In this document: in pieces, positions 26,730 to 37,007 of the stretch | Layout of the letters: every line of letters starts with the position of its first letter | Position numbering within the stretch: the stretch's first letter is position 1 | NCBI GenBank assembly: GCA_030123585.1 | Contig: CP126120.1 | Location: 3,039,001-3,103,000, forward strand | Length of the DNA stretch: 64,000 bases | Direction of reading: 5' to 3' | DNA from: Rhodanobacteraceae bacterium | Lineage (GTDB): Bacteria; Pseudomonadota; Gammaproteobacteria; Xanthomonadales; Rhodanobacteraceae | Notes under the pieces: generated by a model | What the model was told of the DNA's origin: nothing | The model's database searches: none | The model's input: the letters and a program-made list of their open reading frames with translations, nothing else | Translations under genes and position numbers: made by a program

Positions 26730-27167
26730 CTATCCGGAGAGTTGTTGGATCGCCTGTGCCGGCGTAAGCAGGGCGATGCCGCGCAGTGGTGCCAGCACCA
26801 GCAAATCGGCGTCGCCGGTAACCAGCGCTTCGGCCTTGGCCGCAAGCGCGAGTTGCAGGAAGGGAAGGTCGTGCGGATCGCGGCATGCGGGCGTTTTCGG
26901 CGGCGGGCGGGAGACGCGCACCGCTTCGGTCCACGGCAGATAATCCGCCAGCAGATCGTGTTGCTCGTCGGGCGTCAGCTTGAACTTGGGAAAAGCGAGT
27001 ACGCGAATCAGTTCCGCGGCCGTGGCGCGGCTGGCCAGAGGCGTGAACAAGCGTGACTGCCAGGCCAGGCGCAAACGTCCGCTGGTGCCGCCCGGCCGGA
27101 TCAGTGCCGACAGCACGACGTTGGTGTCGAGTACCCAGCGCGGGTTGCCGCCCGCGGATGGCTTCAC
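26730..27167 (-). CDS. PIN-domain ribonuclease toxin
   Basis: A 145-residue toxin of the PIN family. Acidic metal-binding residues are visible in RWVLDTNVVLSALI, ATAAELIRVLAFPKF, CRDPHDLPFLQLA and LVTGDADLL. The GTG at 27165-27167 is taken as start because it overlaps the antitoxin stop as GTGA and gives the usual length; the longer frame only adds a shadow of the neighbour. It is co-transcribed after the AbrB-like gene and convergent with the RDD gene 17 bp away. Confidence 0.88.
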   Translation of the reverse strand: MKPSAGGNPRWVLDTNVVLSALIRPGGTSGRLRLAWQSRLFTPLASRATAAELIRVLAFPKFKLTPDEQHDLLADYLPWTEAVRVSRPPPKTPACRDPHDLPFLQLALAAKAEALVTGDADLLVLAPLRGIALLTPAQAIQQLSG

Positions 27168-27478
27168 GGCTTGCGCCGCTTCGCGGGCTTGCGCTTGCGG
27201 AGGGCCGCGGCGTATTCCGCTTGCGGGTCTGCAACGTGCATGGTCTTGCGCGCCGTTTCGGTCCGGCGCGCCCATGCGACCGCCGTGGCTAGGTCTTCGT
27301 CGCCGAGGTCGAGCTCGGCCAGTTTGGCGCGCACCGCGTCCGCACGTTGCATCCGAACCGGCGTCAGCACGAGCTGGCCGGCACGGGCTTGCACTTCGAA
27401 GTATTCGGGGTTGCCCACCGCCTCGACCGCGGCTTTCGGGAGCGTCAACTGGTTCTTGCTGGTGAGCTTGGCGAGCAT
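27164..27478 (-). CDS. AbrB/MazE-like antitoxin of the PIN toxin
   Basis: A 104-residue protein with MLAKLTSKNQLTLPKAAVEA at the N-terminus, the swapped-hairpin DNA-binding pattern, and VQARAGQLVLTPVRM. A basic C-terminus (ALRKRKPAKRRKP) ends it. It overlaps the toxin start by 4 bp. Just upstream is a perfect AGTAAGG-TAT-CCTTACT palindrome, the probable autoregulatory site. Confidence 0.85.
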   Translation of the reverse strand: MLAKLTSKNQLTLPKAAVEAVGNPEYFEVQARAGQLVLTPVRMQRADAVRAKLAELDLGDEDLATAVAWARRTETARKTMHVADPQAEYAAALRKRKPAKRRKP

Positions 27479-27491
27479 GAGGGACGTCGGG

Positions 27492-27533
27492 AGTAAGGTA
27501 TCCTTACTTTAATGCACGGGGGCGACGGTGCAA
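27492..27533 (-). promoter_or_regulatory. Promoter and operator of the AbrB/PIN pair
   Basis: On the minus strand TTGCAC (27528-27533) and TAAAGT (27506-27511) are 16 bp apart. The 17-bp perfect palindrome AGTAAGGTATCCTTACT (27492-27508) overlaps the -10 box and the start region, 13 bp before the antitoxin ATG. Confidence 0.65.
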
Positions 27534-27628
27534 ACCGTCGGTTGGATGCGCAGGAACGGTGCTTCGATGGTTGACCTTGCGCCGGTTCGCCCCGATCTTC
27601 ACCGAAGTCTTGGCCCGACGTGAAGGAT

Positions 27629-28972
27629 ATGGATACGCAATCGGATTTGCTGGTGATCGGCGGCGGCTCGGCGGGGCTGGCCTGCGCGATCCGCGCGGCG
27701 CGGCACGGCGCGAAGGTGACGCTGTTCGAGCCGCACGAACTCGGTGGCACCTGCGTCAATCGCGGCTGCGTGCCGAAGAAGGCGATGTGGCTGGCGGCGG
27801 AGCTGGCCGAGGCGCAGCAGATGGCCAGGGCGGTCGGGTTCGACGTGCGGCCCGGCAAGCTGGACTGGACGGCATTCGTCGGGCATCGCGAAGCGTATGT
27901 TCAGCGCTCGCGCAATGCCTATGCGGACCGGCTGCGCGAGCTGGGCGTGCGGCATGTCGCGGAGTACGCGCATTTCGTCGACGCGCACACGCTGCGTGCG
28001 GGCGATGCCGAATGCCGCGCACCACACATCGTGATCGCGACGGGTTCGCGGCCGCGCGCACTCGGCTTGCCGGGCGCGGAACTGGCGATCGACTCGGACG
28101 GTTTCTTCAAGCTGGACGCGCGGCCGCGGCGGGCCGGCATCATCGGGGGCGGTTACATCGGCGTGGAACTGGCGGGCGTGCTGCATGCGCTGGGATCGAG
28201 CGTGGAACTGATCACGCGCAGCGGGTTGCTGACGCACTTCGATGCCGACCTCGGTTGCGAGTTGGGCAACCTGATGCAAGCCGAAGGCATCGCGCACCAC
28301 GAAGGTTGCGCGGTGCGCGGCGTGGTGCGCGATGCGGGCGCGCTGTGGCTGGATTGTGCGGACCACGAGCGGCACGGTCCGTACGACTGCGTGATCAGCG
28401 CGATCGGACGGGTGCCGAATGTCGAATCGTTGCGGCTGGATGCCGTGGGCGTGGCGGTGGACGATTCCGGCGAAATCGTCACTGACGCGTTCGAGAACAC
28501 TTCGGCAGAAGGCGTGTACGCGCTGGGCGACGTGAATGGCAAGGTCGCGCTGACGCCGGTCGCGATCGCGGCCGGGCGTCGGTTGGCGGATCGCCTGTTC
28601 GGCGGCAAGCCCGACGCGCGCCTGGACTACGCCAACATCCCGAGCGTGGTGTTCTTGCATCCGCCGGTCGGCAGCGTGGGGTTGTCGGAGGCCGCGGCGC
28701 GCGAACGGTTCGGCGATGCAGTGAAGGTGCGCAGGACGCGTTTCACGCCGATGCTGTGGTCGCTGGCCGGGCGCGAGGGCAAGACGTTCATGAAGCTGGT
28801 ATGCGCGGGCGACGACGAGCGCATCGTCGGCCTGCACGGCATCGGACCGGGCATGGACGAGATGCTGCAGGGCTTCGCGGTGGCGGTGAAGATGGGCGCG
28901 CGCTACGCGGATTTCCTCGACACCGTGGCGATCCATCCGACTTCGGCGGAAGAGTTCGTGACGATGGTTTGA
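27629..28972 (+). CDS. gor: Glutathione reductase
   Basis: A 447-residue (450 from GTG 27620) flavoprotein that reduces oxidised glutathione with NADPH. FAD site LLVIGGGSAGLACAIRAARH; redox-active disulfide Cys42-Cys47 in GGTCVNRGCVPKK; second dinucleotide site GIIGGGYIGVELAGVL; C-terminal catalytic His in VAIHPTSAEEFVTMV. Length and motifs fit Gor better than lipoamide dehydrogenase or mercuric reductase. Either the GTG or the ATG nine bases later may be used. Confidence 0.93.
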   Translation: MDTQSDLLVIGGGSAGLACAIRAARHGAKVTLFEPHELGGTCVNRGCVPKKAMWLAAELAEAQQMARAVGFDVRPGKLDWTAFVGHREAYVQRSRNAYADRLRELGVRHVAEYAHFVDAHTLRAGDAECRAPHIVIATGSRPRALGLPGAELAIDSDGFFKLDARPRRAGIIGGGYIGVELAGVLHALGSSVELITRSGLLTHFDADLGCELGNLMQAEGIAHHEGCAVRGVVRDAGALWLDCADHERHGPYDCVISAIGRVPNVESLRLDAVGVAVDDSGEIVTDAFENTSAEGVYALGDVNGKVALTPVAIAAGRRLADRLFGGKPDARLDYANIPSVVFLHPPVGSVGLSEAAARERFGDAVKVRRTRFTPMLWSLAGREGKTFMKLVCAGDDERIVGLHGIGPGMDEMLQGFAVAVKMGARYADFLDTVAIHPTSAEEFVTMV

Positions 28973-28980
28973 GTGGCTTT

Positions 28981-29112
28981 ACCTCTCCCGTCGGGAGAGG
29001 GGCAGGGGTGAGGGTAAAAGTACGCGTGTCAATCCTGATTGCTAAGAAGCATTGGACAAGCTGCATACCCTCACCCGCCCCTGCGGGGCACCCTCTCCCG
29101 AGGGGAGAGGGA
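28981..29112. repeat. Palindromic repeat family C, copy 1
   Basis: Begins ACCTCTCCC-GTC-GGGAGAGG and ends CCCTCTCCCGAGGGGAGAGG, with an inner pair GGGGTGAGGGT and ACCCTCACCC, so the whole 130 bp can fold back. It lies between gor and the DUF2784 gene. A second copy at 38549-38686 is inside a coding sequence. Confidence 0.85.
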
Positions 29113-29144
29113 TCCTCATGCCGGAGACATGACAGGGAGTTGGC

Positions 29145-29525
29145 ATGACGGTCTTGTCAATCCTGGCGTTTCACCTGGTCGTGATTGCATTCAACGTCGC
29201 GGGCTGCGTGCTGGTTCCGATCGGCGCGTGGCGCGGCTGGCGCTGGGTCCGCGAGTTCTGGTTTCGCCTGGCGCATCTGTTCAGCCTCGCGGTCGTCGCG
29301 CTGCAGGCGGTGCTCGGACGCGCGTGTTTCCTCACGATGTGGCAGGGTGATGTGGCCGGTGCCTCGCACGTGCAGCCGCTGATCGCGGGCTGGATCGACC
29401 GTCTGATCTATTGGCCGCTGCCGCTGTGGGTGTTCGCGGTCGCGTACGTCGTGGTGTTCGCATACATGGTTACGCTGTGGGTGTGGGTGCGGCCGGTTCC
29501 ACCGAGGTGCGCATTCCGCGCGTGA
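29145..29525 (+). CDS. DUF2784-type membrane protein
   Basis: A 126-residue protein with about four membrane helices: LSILAFHLVVIAFNVAGCVL, FRLAHLFSLAVVALQAVLG, IDRLIYWPLPLWVFAVAYVV and the end of the chain. The arrangement with CFLTMWQ between helices is characteristic of DUF2784. Function is unknown. ATG 29145 follows an AGGGAG site. A short gap separates it from the sirtuin. Confidence 0.8.
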   Translation: MTVLSILAFHLVVIAFNVAGCVLVPIGAWRGWRWVREFWFRLAHLFSLAVVALQAVLGRACFLTMWQGDVAGASHVQPLIAGWIDRLIYWPLPLWVFAVAYVVVFAYMVTLWVWVRPVPPRCAFRA

Positions 29526-29559
29526 TGGCCGCTAGCCTTTGTCGCGCTAGAGTGTCGGC

Positions 29560-30450
29560 ATGATGGACGCGAAGACAGCGGATCGCGCGGATGATGTTTT
29601 CGTCACGGATCTCGAGTCCGCGGGGAACGTCGAACAACTGGCCGCGTGGCTGGCCGCGCGTTCGCGCGTCACGGTGATCACCGGCGCGGGCGTCAGCACG
29701 CAATCCGGCATTCCCGATTACCGCGATGGCGATGGCAACTGGAAGCGTTCACCGCCGGTGCAGTACGCCGATTTCGTGCATGGCGCGGCGACGCGCCGGC
29801 GCTACTGGGCGCGCAGTTTCACGGGCTGGCCGATGTTCGCGGCGGCCCGGCCGAACGCGGCGCACCGGGCGCTGGCGCAACTGGAAGCTCGGGGCAAGGT
29901 GGCGGCGCTGGTGACGCAGAACGTCGATGGCCTGCACCAGCGCGCGGGCAGCCGCAGCGTGATTGACCTGCACGGGCGGCTGGATGTGGTGCGTTGCCTT
30001 GATTGCAACCATCGATCCGGCCGCGATGCGTTCCAGCAACGGCTGCGCACCGCGAATCCGGAATGGGCTGCGTCGCCGGCGCGCATCGCACCGGATGGCG
30101 ATGCCGATGTCGAAGGCCGCGATTTCGCTGCCTTCAACGTGCCGGCCTGCGAAGTGTGCGGCGGCCTGTTGAAACCGGACGTGGTGTTCTACGGCGAATC
30201 GGTACCGCGCGCGGTAACGGATTCCGCGTTCGCAGCGGTGGAAGCCGCCGATGGCGTGCTGGTGGTTGGCTCATCCCTGATGGTGTGGTCGAGTTTTCGT
30301 TTGATACGCGCGGCAGCGACCCGCGGCGTGCCGGTTGTCGCGGTGAATCGCGGGCGGACGCGCGCCGACGACCTGTTCTCGTTCAAGCTGGACGGCGAGT
30401 GCGGCGCGGTGTTGGGCGCCGTGGTCGGCAACGTCTCCACCGTTGGTTGA
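29560..30450 (+). CDS. NAD-dependent protein deacetylase (sirtuin)
   Basis: A 296-residue Sir2-family enzyme. NAD-binding GAGVSTQSGIPDYRDGDGNW, TQNVDGLHQRAG, the catalytic His in IDLHGRLDVVRC, and zinc cysteines in CLDC and CEVCGG, then LVVGSSLMVWSSFRLI, are all present. The residues between the zinc pairs (about 150-200) form a longer insert than in E. coli CobB, as in class II sirtuins of Xanthomonas relatives. The ATG at 29560 is followed by another at 29563; both are possible. Confidence 0.93.
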   Translation: MMDAKTADRADDVFVTDLESAGNVEQLAAWLAARSRVTVITGAGVSTQSGIPDYRDGDGNWKRSPPVQYADFVHGAATRRRYWARSFTGWPMFAAARPNAAHRALAQLEARGKVAALVTQNVDGLHQRAGSRSVIDLHGRLDVVRCLDCNHRSGRDAFQQRLRTANPEWAASPARIAPDGDADVEGRDFAAFNVPACEVCGGLLKPDVVFYGESVPRAVTDSAFAAVEAADGVLVVGSSLMVWSSFRLIRAAATRGVPVVAVNRGRTRADDLFSFKLDGECGAVLGAVVGNVSTVG

Positions 30451-30451
30451 C

Positions 30452-30557
30452 GTAGGTTGGGCTGAGCCTGCGAAGCCCAACATCTGCAACGTGCCGACAT
30501 TCGTGGCGGCCGATGTTGGGCTTCCCCCGGATCGAGTCCGGGGGAAGCCCAACCTGC
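30452..30557. repeat. Palindromic repeat family A, copy 2
   Basis: Arms GTAGGTTGGGCT and AGCCCAACCTGC match copy 1 at 9982. Inner arms GAAGCCCAACATC and GATGTTGGGCTTC also match, with a different loop. It lies between the convergent sirtuin and gcvP genes, the same kind of position as copy 1. Confidence 0.85.
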
Positions 30558-30566
30558 GCGTTGTGT

Positions 30567-33485
<2,919 letters not shown>

Positions 33486-33540
33486 GGCGAGAATCCGGGC
33501 GGTGAGGGCAAAGATCGTCGTTGGGGGGCTGAACTTCGGT

Positions 33541-33665
33541 CGTCATTCCGGGGCTGTCCGCGGCTTCATGCGGACAGAACCCGGAATCCAGCTTTTCGCT
33601 TTGGGGAAGCAAGCTGGATTCCGGGTTGCTGCGCCGATGGAACCGGCGCAGCCCCCGGAATGACG
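33541..33665. repeat. Palindromic repeat family B, copy 1
   Basis: Starts CGTCATTCCGGGGCTG and ends CAGCCCCCGGAATGACG, with inner pairs GTCCGC/GCGGAC and GGAATCCAGCTT/AAGCTGGATTCC. It sits in the transcribed leader between the glycine riboswitch and gcvP, so it will be part of the mRNA and form a strong structure there. Confidence 0.85.
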
Positions 33666-33680
33666 AGCTGTGTATTTCTT

Positions 33681-33862
33681 CGCCCCTCTGTCCTTCTGCC
33701 TGAGAGTTTGGAAGCGCCTCGCGCTTCTTGCCCCTTCGGCGCCGGTTCTTCCGATACATCGAAAGCCGGTCTCTCCAGAGTTTTCACCGCGGTGGTATCG
33801 GGCCTGAGCGATTACGGGCGTTGCGCCTTCGGCAGCGGCTGGACCGCTTCTTCCACCGTCCA
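33681..33862 (-). promoter_or_regulatory. Tandem glycine riboswitch upstream of gcvP
   Basis: Read on the minus strand. Aptamer 1 (about 33862-33788) contains GGTGGAAGAAGCGG, GCCGAAGGCGCAACG, GCTCAGGCCCGATACCACC. Aptamer 2 (about 33783-33681) contains CTCTGGAGAGACCGGC, GCCGAAGGGGCAAGAAGCG, CTCTCAGGCAGAAGGACAGAG in pieces. These are the conserved GCCGAAGG-GCAA and CTCAGGC elements of the glycine riboswitch, repeated with a short linker. Such switches turn on glycine cleavage genes when glycine is high. The promoter -10 lies just before aptamer 1. Confidence 0.9.
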
Positions 33863-33865
33863 GCG

Positions 33866-33871
33866 ATTATA
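33866..33871 (-). promoter_or_regulatory. -10 hexamer of the gcvP transcript
   Basis: A perfect TATAAT on the minus strand, placing transcription start at about 33859, at the beginning of aptamer 1. No clear -35 hexamer is seen 16-18 bp upstream. Confidence 0.6.
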
Positions 33872-33980
33872 CAGGTGCCCGCGTTGGCGATCGTTTAGGA
33901 TGGACGGCGTGTGTGGCGGTTCGGGCGCCCGGCCGTCGCCTTGGGCCGTTCGCCCACGACACCACGACGAGGAGGTTGCC

Positions 33981-34253
33981 ATGCCCTGCCTGATGGTTTT
34001 GCTCGCGCTATTCATCCCCCGCGTGGTGATCGTGCTGCTGTGGCTGTTCACGCACTGGTTCAGTGGCCTGTTCCACATCGCGCTGTGGCCGGTGCTGGGC
34101 TTCATCTTCCTGCCCACCACGCTGCTCTGGTACACCGCGGTCCAGCACTGGTTCCACGGCCAGTGGACGCTGGTCCCTATCATCGGGATCGTGATCGCGT
34201 TGCTGATCGACCTGTCGCCCGCGAGCGGGCGTCGGCGCGTGTACGCGCGCTGA
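33981..34253 (+). CDS. Small membrane protein of unknown function
   Basis: A 90-residue, strongly hydrophobic protein with three membrane segments (about 2-24, 27-50, 63-80) ending in a basic tail SGRRRVYAR. Trp and His residues are frequent (WLFTHWFSGLFHIALW, YTAVQHWFHGQW). GAGGAGG precedes the ATG by 5 bp. I do not recognise a family. It is divergent from the gcvP riboswitch transcript. Confidence 0.75.
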   Translation: MPCLMVLLALFIPRVVIVLLWLFTHWFSGLFHIALWPVLGFIFLPTTLLWYTAVQHWFHGQWTLVPIIGIVIALLIDLSPASGRRRVYAR

Positions 34254-34345
34254 CCCACGCCCACGACTTCCGGCAGGGGTGCGCTTTTGCCCGTAGGACT
34301 AGGATCGGCGGGTTGCGTTCGCGCGTTTTCGGCCGGGAGACAACC

Positions 34346-36673
34346 ATGTCATCGATTCGCGGGATTGCATGCGCGTTGCTGGCGGGTGCGCTGGCAGTTG
34401 GCGCAGCACATGCACGGCAGTTGACCGATGCGGATTACGCCCGCGCGGTGAAATTCCTGGCGCAGAACACCGATCCGCTGGTCGATCACGACGTGCAGCG
34501 GGTGAAGTGGCTGGACGCCACGCACTTCTGGTATCGCGATCACGACGCAGCAGGCGACCACATCCTCGAAATGGATGCGGCAATCGGCAAGGTGTCGCCA
34601 GCGTTCGATCAGGTGAAGCTCGCCGCCGCGCTGGGCAAGGCGCGCGGCAAACCGGTCGATGCGAAGAAGTGGCCGCGGCGTTTCGACTTTCATCCGGTTC
34701 CGGGCGGCGATCTGGACGTGCAACTCGGCGACGACTGGTACCGCTGCGACCTGTCCGGCGCCGGCGTGTGCACCGCGCGCGACAAGCTGCTGAAGACCGG
34801 CAACGAACCCGGTGCGCTGTCGCCCGACGGCAAGCTGCTCGCGTTCGTGCGCGACTGGAACCTGTGGGTGCGCGATCTCGCGACCGGCAAGGAAACGCAG
34901 CTCACCACCGACGGCGTCAAGGATTACGGCTACGCGACCCAGAATGCCGGCTGGATCCACGGCGACGGCGCGATCGTGCGCTGGTCGCCGGATTCCAGGC
35001 AGATCGCGACCTATCGGCAGGACCAGCGCGGCGTCGGCGAGATGTATACCGTCGATACGCGCGTCGGACATCCGAAGCTTGACGCATGGAAGTATCCGCT
35101 GCCGGGCGATGACAAGGTGTTCATGATCGAACCGGTGGTGGTCGATGTCGCCACGAGAAAAATGGTGCGGTTGCGGATGGCGCCAGAGCAGCGGCTTTCG
35201 ACGCTGTGCGACCAGCTCACCTGCGACGAAGGCGAGCCGTACACGTGGAGCGACGTGAAGTGGGCGCCTGACGGCAAGTCGCTCGCGCTGGTCGAGACCT
35301 CGCGCAACCGTCAGCACGAGACATTCCGCGTCGCCGACGCTGCGACGGGTGCGGTGCGCAGCGCGTTCAAGTTCACCGCCAAGGACTACTACGAAAGCGG
35401 CCACGGCCGCGTGAACTGGCAATACCTGCCCGCTACGGATCAGGCGATCTGGCCGTCCGAGCAGAACGACTGGAACAACCTGTACCTCTACGACCTCAAG
35501 ACCGGCAAGCCGCTGCACGCGATCACCACGGGCGAGGGTAACGTCACCGAGGTGCTGCACCTCGACCGCGCCACGCGCACGCTGTGGTTCGTCGGTGTCG
35601 GCCGCACGCCGGGTGTGAATCCGTATTACCGGCAATTCTTCAAGGTGGACATCGACAGCGGCAAGGTGACGTTGCTGACGCCGGAGGACGCCGACCACAC
35701 CATCACGATGTCGCCGGACGGCAAGACTTTCGTCGATGCGTATTCGACGCCGGACACGCCGCCGGTGACGGTCCTGCGCGACGCGAACGACGGTCACGTC
35801 ATCGCGACGATCGCGAAGGCCGACATTTCAAGATTGCAGGCCGCCGGCTGGGTGCCGCCGACGCCGATCACGGTGAAGGCGCGCGACGGCAAGACCACGC
35901 TGTACGGGATGCTCTTCAAGCCGACGAACTTCGATCCGCACAAAAAATATCCGATCGTCGATTACATCTATCCGGGTCCGCAGACCGGTTCGGTGCGCGG
36001 CCGCAGTTTCCTCGGCAGCCGCGGCGACAACCAGGCGCTGGCCGAACTCGGCTTCATCGTGGTCGCGATCGACGGCATGGGCACGCCGTGGCGTTCGACC
36101 AGCTTCCATCATTACTGGTACGGCGACATGGGCGACAACACGCTGCCGGACCAGGTGGCCGGCATCAAGGAACTCGCGCAGCATTACCCGTGGATCGACA
36201 TCGACCGCGTCGGCATCTGGGGCCATTCCGGCGGCGGCAACGCGACCGCGGACGCGATGTTTCGCTATCCGGATTTCTTCAAGGTCGGCTGGGCCGAGAG
36301 CGGCAACCACGACAACCGCAACTACGAGAACGACTGGGGCGAGAAGTACCAGGGCCTGCTGGTCACCCGCAAGGACGGCACGACGAATTACGACAACCAG
36401 GCCAACCAATTGCTCGCGAAGAACCTGAAAGGCCCCTTGATGCTGGTGCACGGCTCGATCGACGACAACGTGCCGACCGGCGAGACGTACCTCGTGGTCG
36501 ATGCGCTGATCAAGGCGAACAAGGATTTCGACATGCTTATCCTGCCGAACCAGCACCACGGTTACGGCGATGACACCCCGTACGTGATGCGGCGGCGCTG
36601 GGATTACTTCGTGCAATATCTGGCCGGCAACACACCGCCGCGCGAGTTCAAGATTCCGCCGCAGCCGAAGTGA
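34346..36673 (+). CDS. Exported S9B prolyl oligopeptidase-type peptidase, dipeptidyl peptidase IV-like
   Basis: A 775-residue serine peptidase. Signal peptide MSSIRGIACALLAGALAVGA (cleavage near AHA/RQ, residue 23). A beta-propeller N-terminal domain spans about 40-510. The alpha/beta hydrolase domain has Ser628 in WGHSGGGN, Asp706 in HGSIDDNVP and His738 in NQHHGYGDD, the expected triad order. The family removes X-Pro dipeptides from peptides; Xanthomonas-type bacteria carry several such genes. The start is ATG 34346, as longer in-frame starts lack a signal peptide. Confidence 0.92.
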   Translation: MSSIRGIACALLAGALAVGAAHARQLTDADYARAVKFLAQNTDPLVDHDVQRVKWLDATHFWYRDHDAAGDHILEMDAAIGKVSPAFDQVKLAAALGKARGKPVDAKKWPRRFDFHPVPGGDLDVQLGDDWYRCDLSGAGVCTARDKLLKTGNEPGALSPDGKLLAFVRDWNLWVRDLATGKETQLTTDGVKDYGYATQNAGWIHGDGAIVRWSPDSRQIATYRQDQRGVGEMYTVDTRVGHPKLDAWKYPLPGDDKVFMIEPVVVDVATRKMVRLRMAPEQRLSTLCDQLTCDEGEPYTWSDVKWAPDGKSLALVETSRNRQHETFRVADAATGAVRSAFKFTAKDYYESGHGRVNWQYLPATDQAIWPSEQNDWNNLYLYDLKTGKPLHAITTGEGNVTEVLHLDRATRTLWFVGVGRTPGVNPYYRQFFKVDIDSGKVTLLTPEDADHTITMSPDGKTFVDAYSTPDTPPVTVLRDANDGHVIATIAKADISRLQAAGWVPPTPITVKARDGKTTLYGMLFKPTNFDPHKKYPIVDYIYPGPQTGSVRGRSFLGSRGDNQALAELGFIVVAIDGMGTPWRSTSFHHYWYGDMGDNTLPDQVAGIKELAQHYPWIDIDRVGIWGHSGGGNATADAMFRYPDFFKVGWAESGNHDNRNYENDWGEKYQGLLVTRKDGTTNYDNQANQLLAKNLKGPLMLVHGSIDDNVPTGETYLVVDALIKANKDFDMLILPNQHHGYGDDTPYVMRRRWDYFVQYLAGNTPPREFKIPPQPK

Positions 36674-36694
36674 ACGGATTGGTTGCCCTCTGTT

Positions 36695-36818
36695 CGTCAT
36701 TCCGGGGGCATCCACGGCTTCACCGTGGGTGCAACCCGGAATCCATTCTTGTTGTTCGCGAATAACAGCATGGATTCCGGGTTCCGCCGCGAAGAGCTGC
36801 GGCAGCCCCGGAATGACG
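36695..36818. repeat. Palindromic repeat family B, copy 2
   Basis: Starts CGTCATTCCGGGGGCATCC and ends GCCCCGGAATGACG, with inner AACCCGGAATCCAT and ATGGATTCCGGGTT. It begins 22 bp after the peptidase stop codon. The 60 bp that follow show no gene. Confidence 0.85.
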
Positions 36819-36872
36819 AACGGGTCGGTTGCGTCTGTCGCGGGCGCCTCGACGCGTCGTCTGTTGGCATTC

Positions 36873-36900
36873 TTGCAATTCCAGAATGTAACGATATAAC
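36873..36900 (+). promoter_or_regulatory. Promoter of the heavy-metal-type efflux operon
   Basis: TTGCAA (36873-36878) and TATAAC (36895-36900) are 16 bp apart, about 105 bp before the OMF gene. An imperfect palindrome AATGTAACGATATAACATT (36886-36904) covers the -10 box and may be a repressor site. Confidence 0.55.
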
Positions 36901-37007
36901 ATTGCGCGCCTGCCGCCGCCCAACCCCGCGGTTCTCCGGCGGCAGGCGATACCCGACACGTTGGCCGGACCGGCGCTGCGCCGGTCCATGCAGAGAGAGC
37001 CGCCCGG

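Noticed and set aside
27620..28972. Mercuric reductase or lipoamide dehydrogenase instead of glutathione reductase
   Set aside because: No N-terminal metal-binding domain or C-terminal Cys pair, and GGTCVNRGCVPKK followed by MW fits Gor.
28981..29112. Repeat family C as a simple rho-independent terminator of gor
   Set aside because: No U-run, and the other copy lies inside a coding sequence; it is better treated as a mobile repeat.
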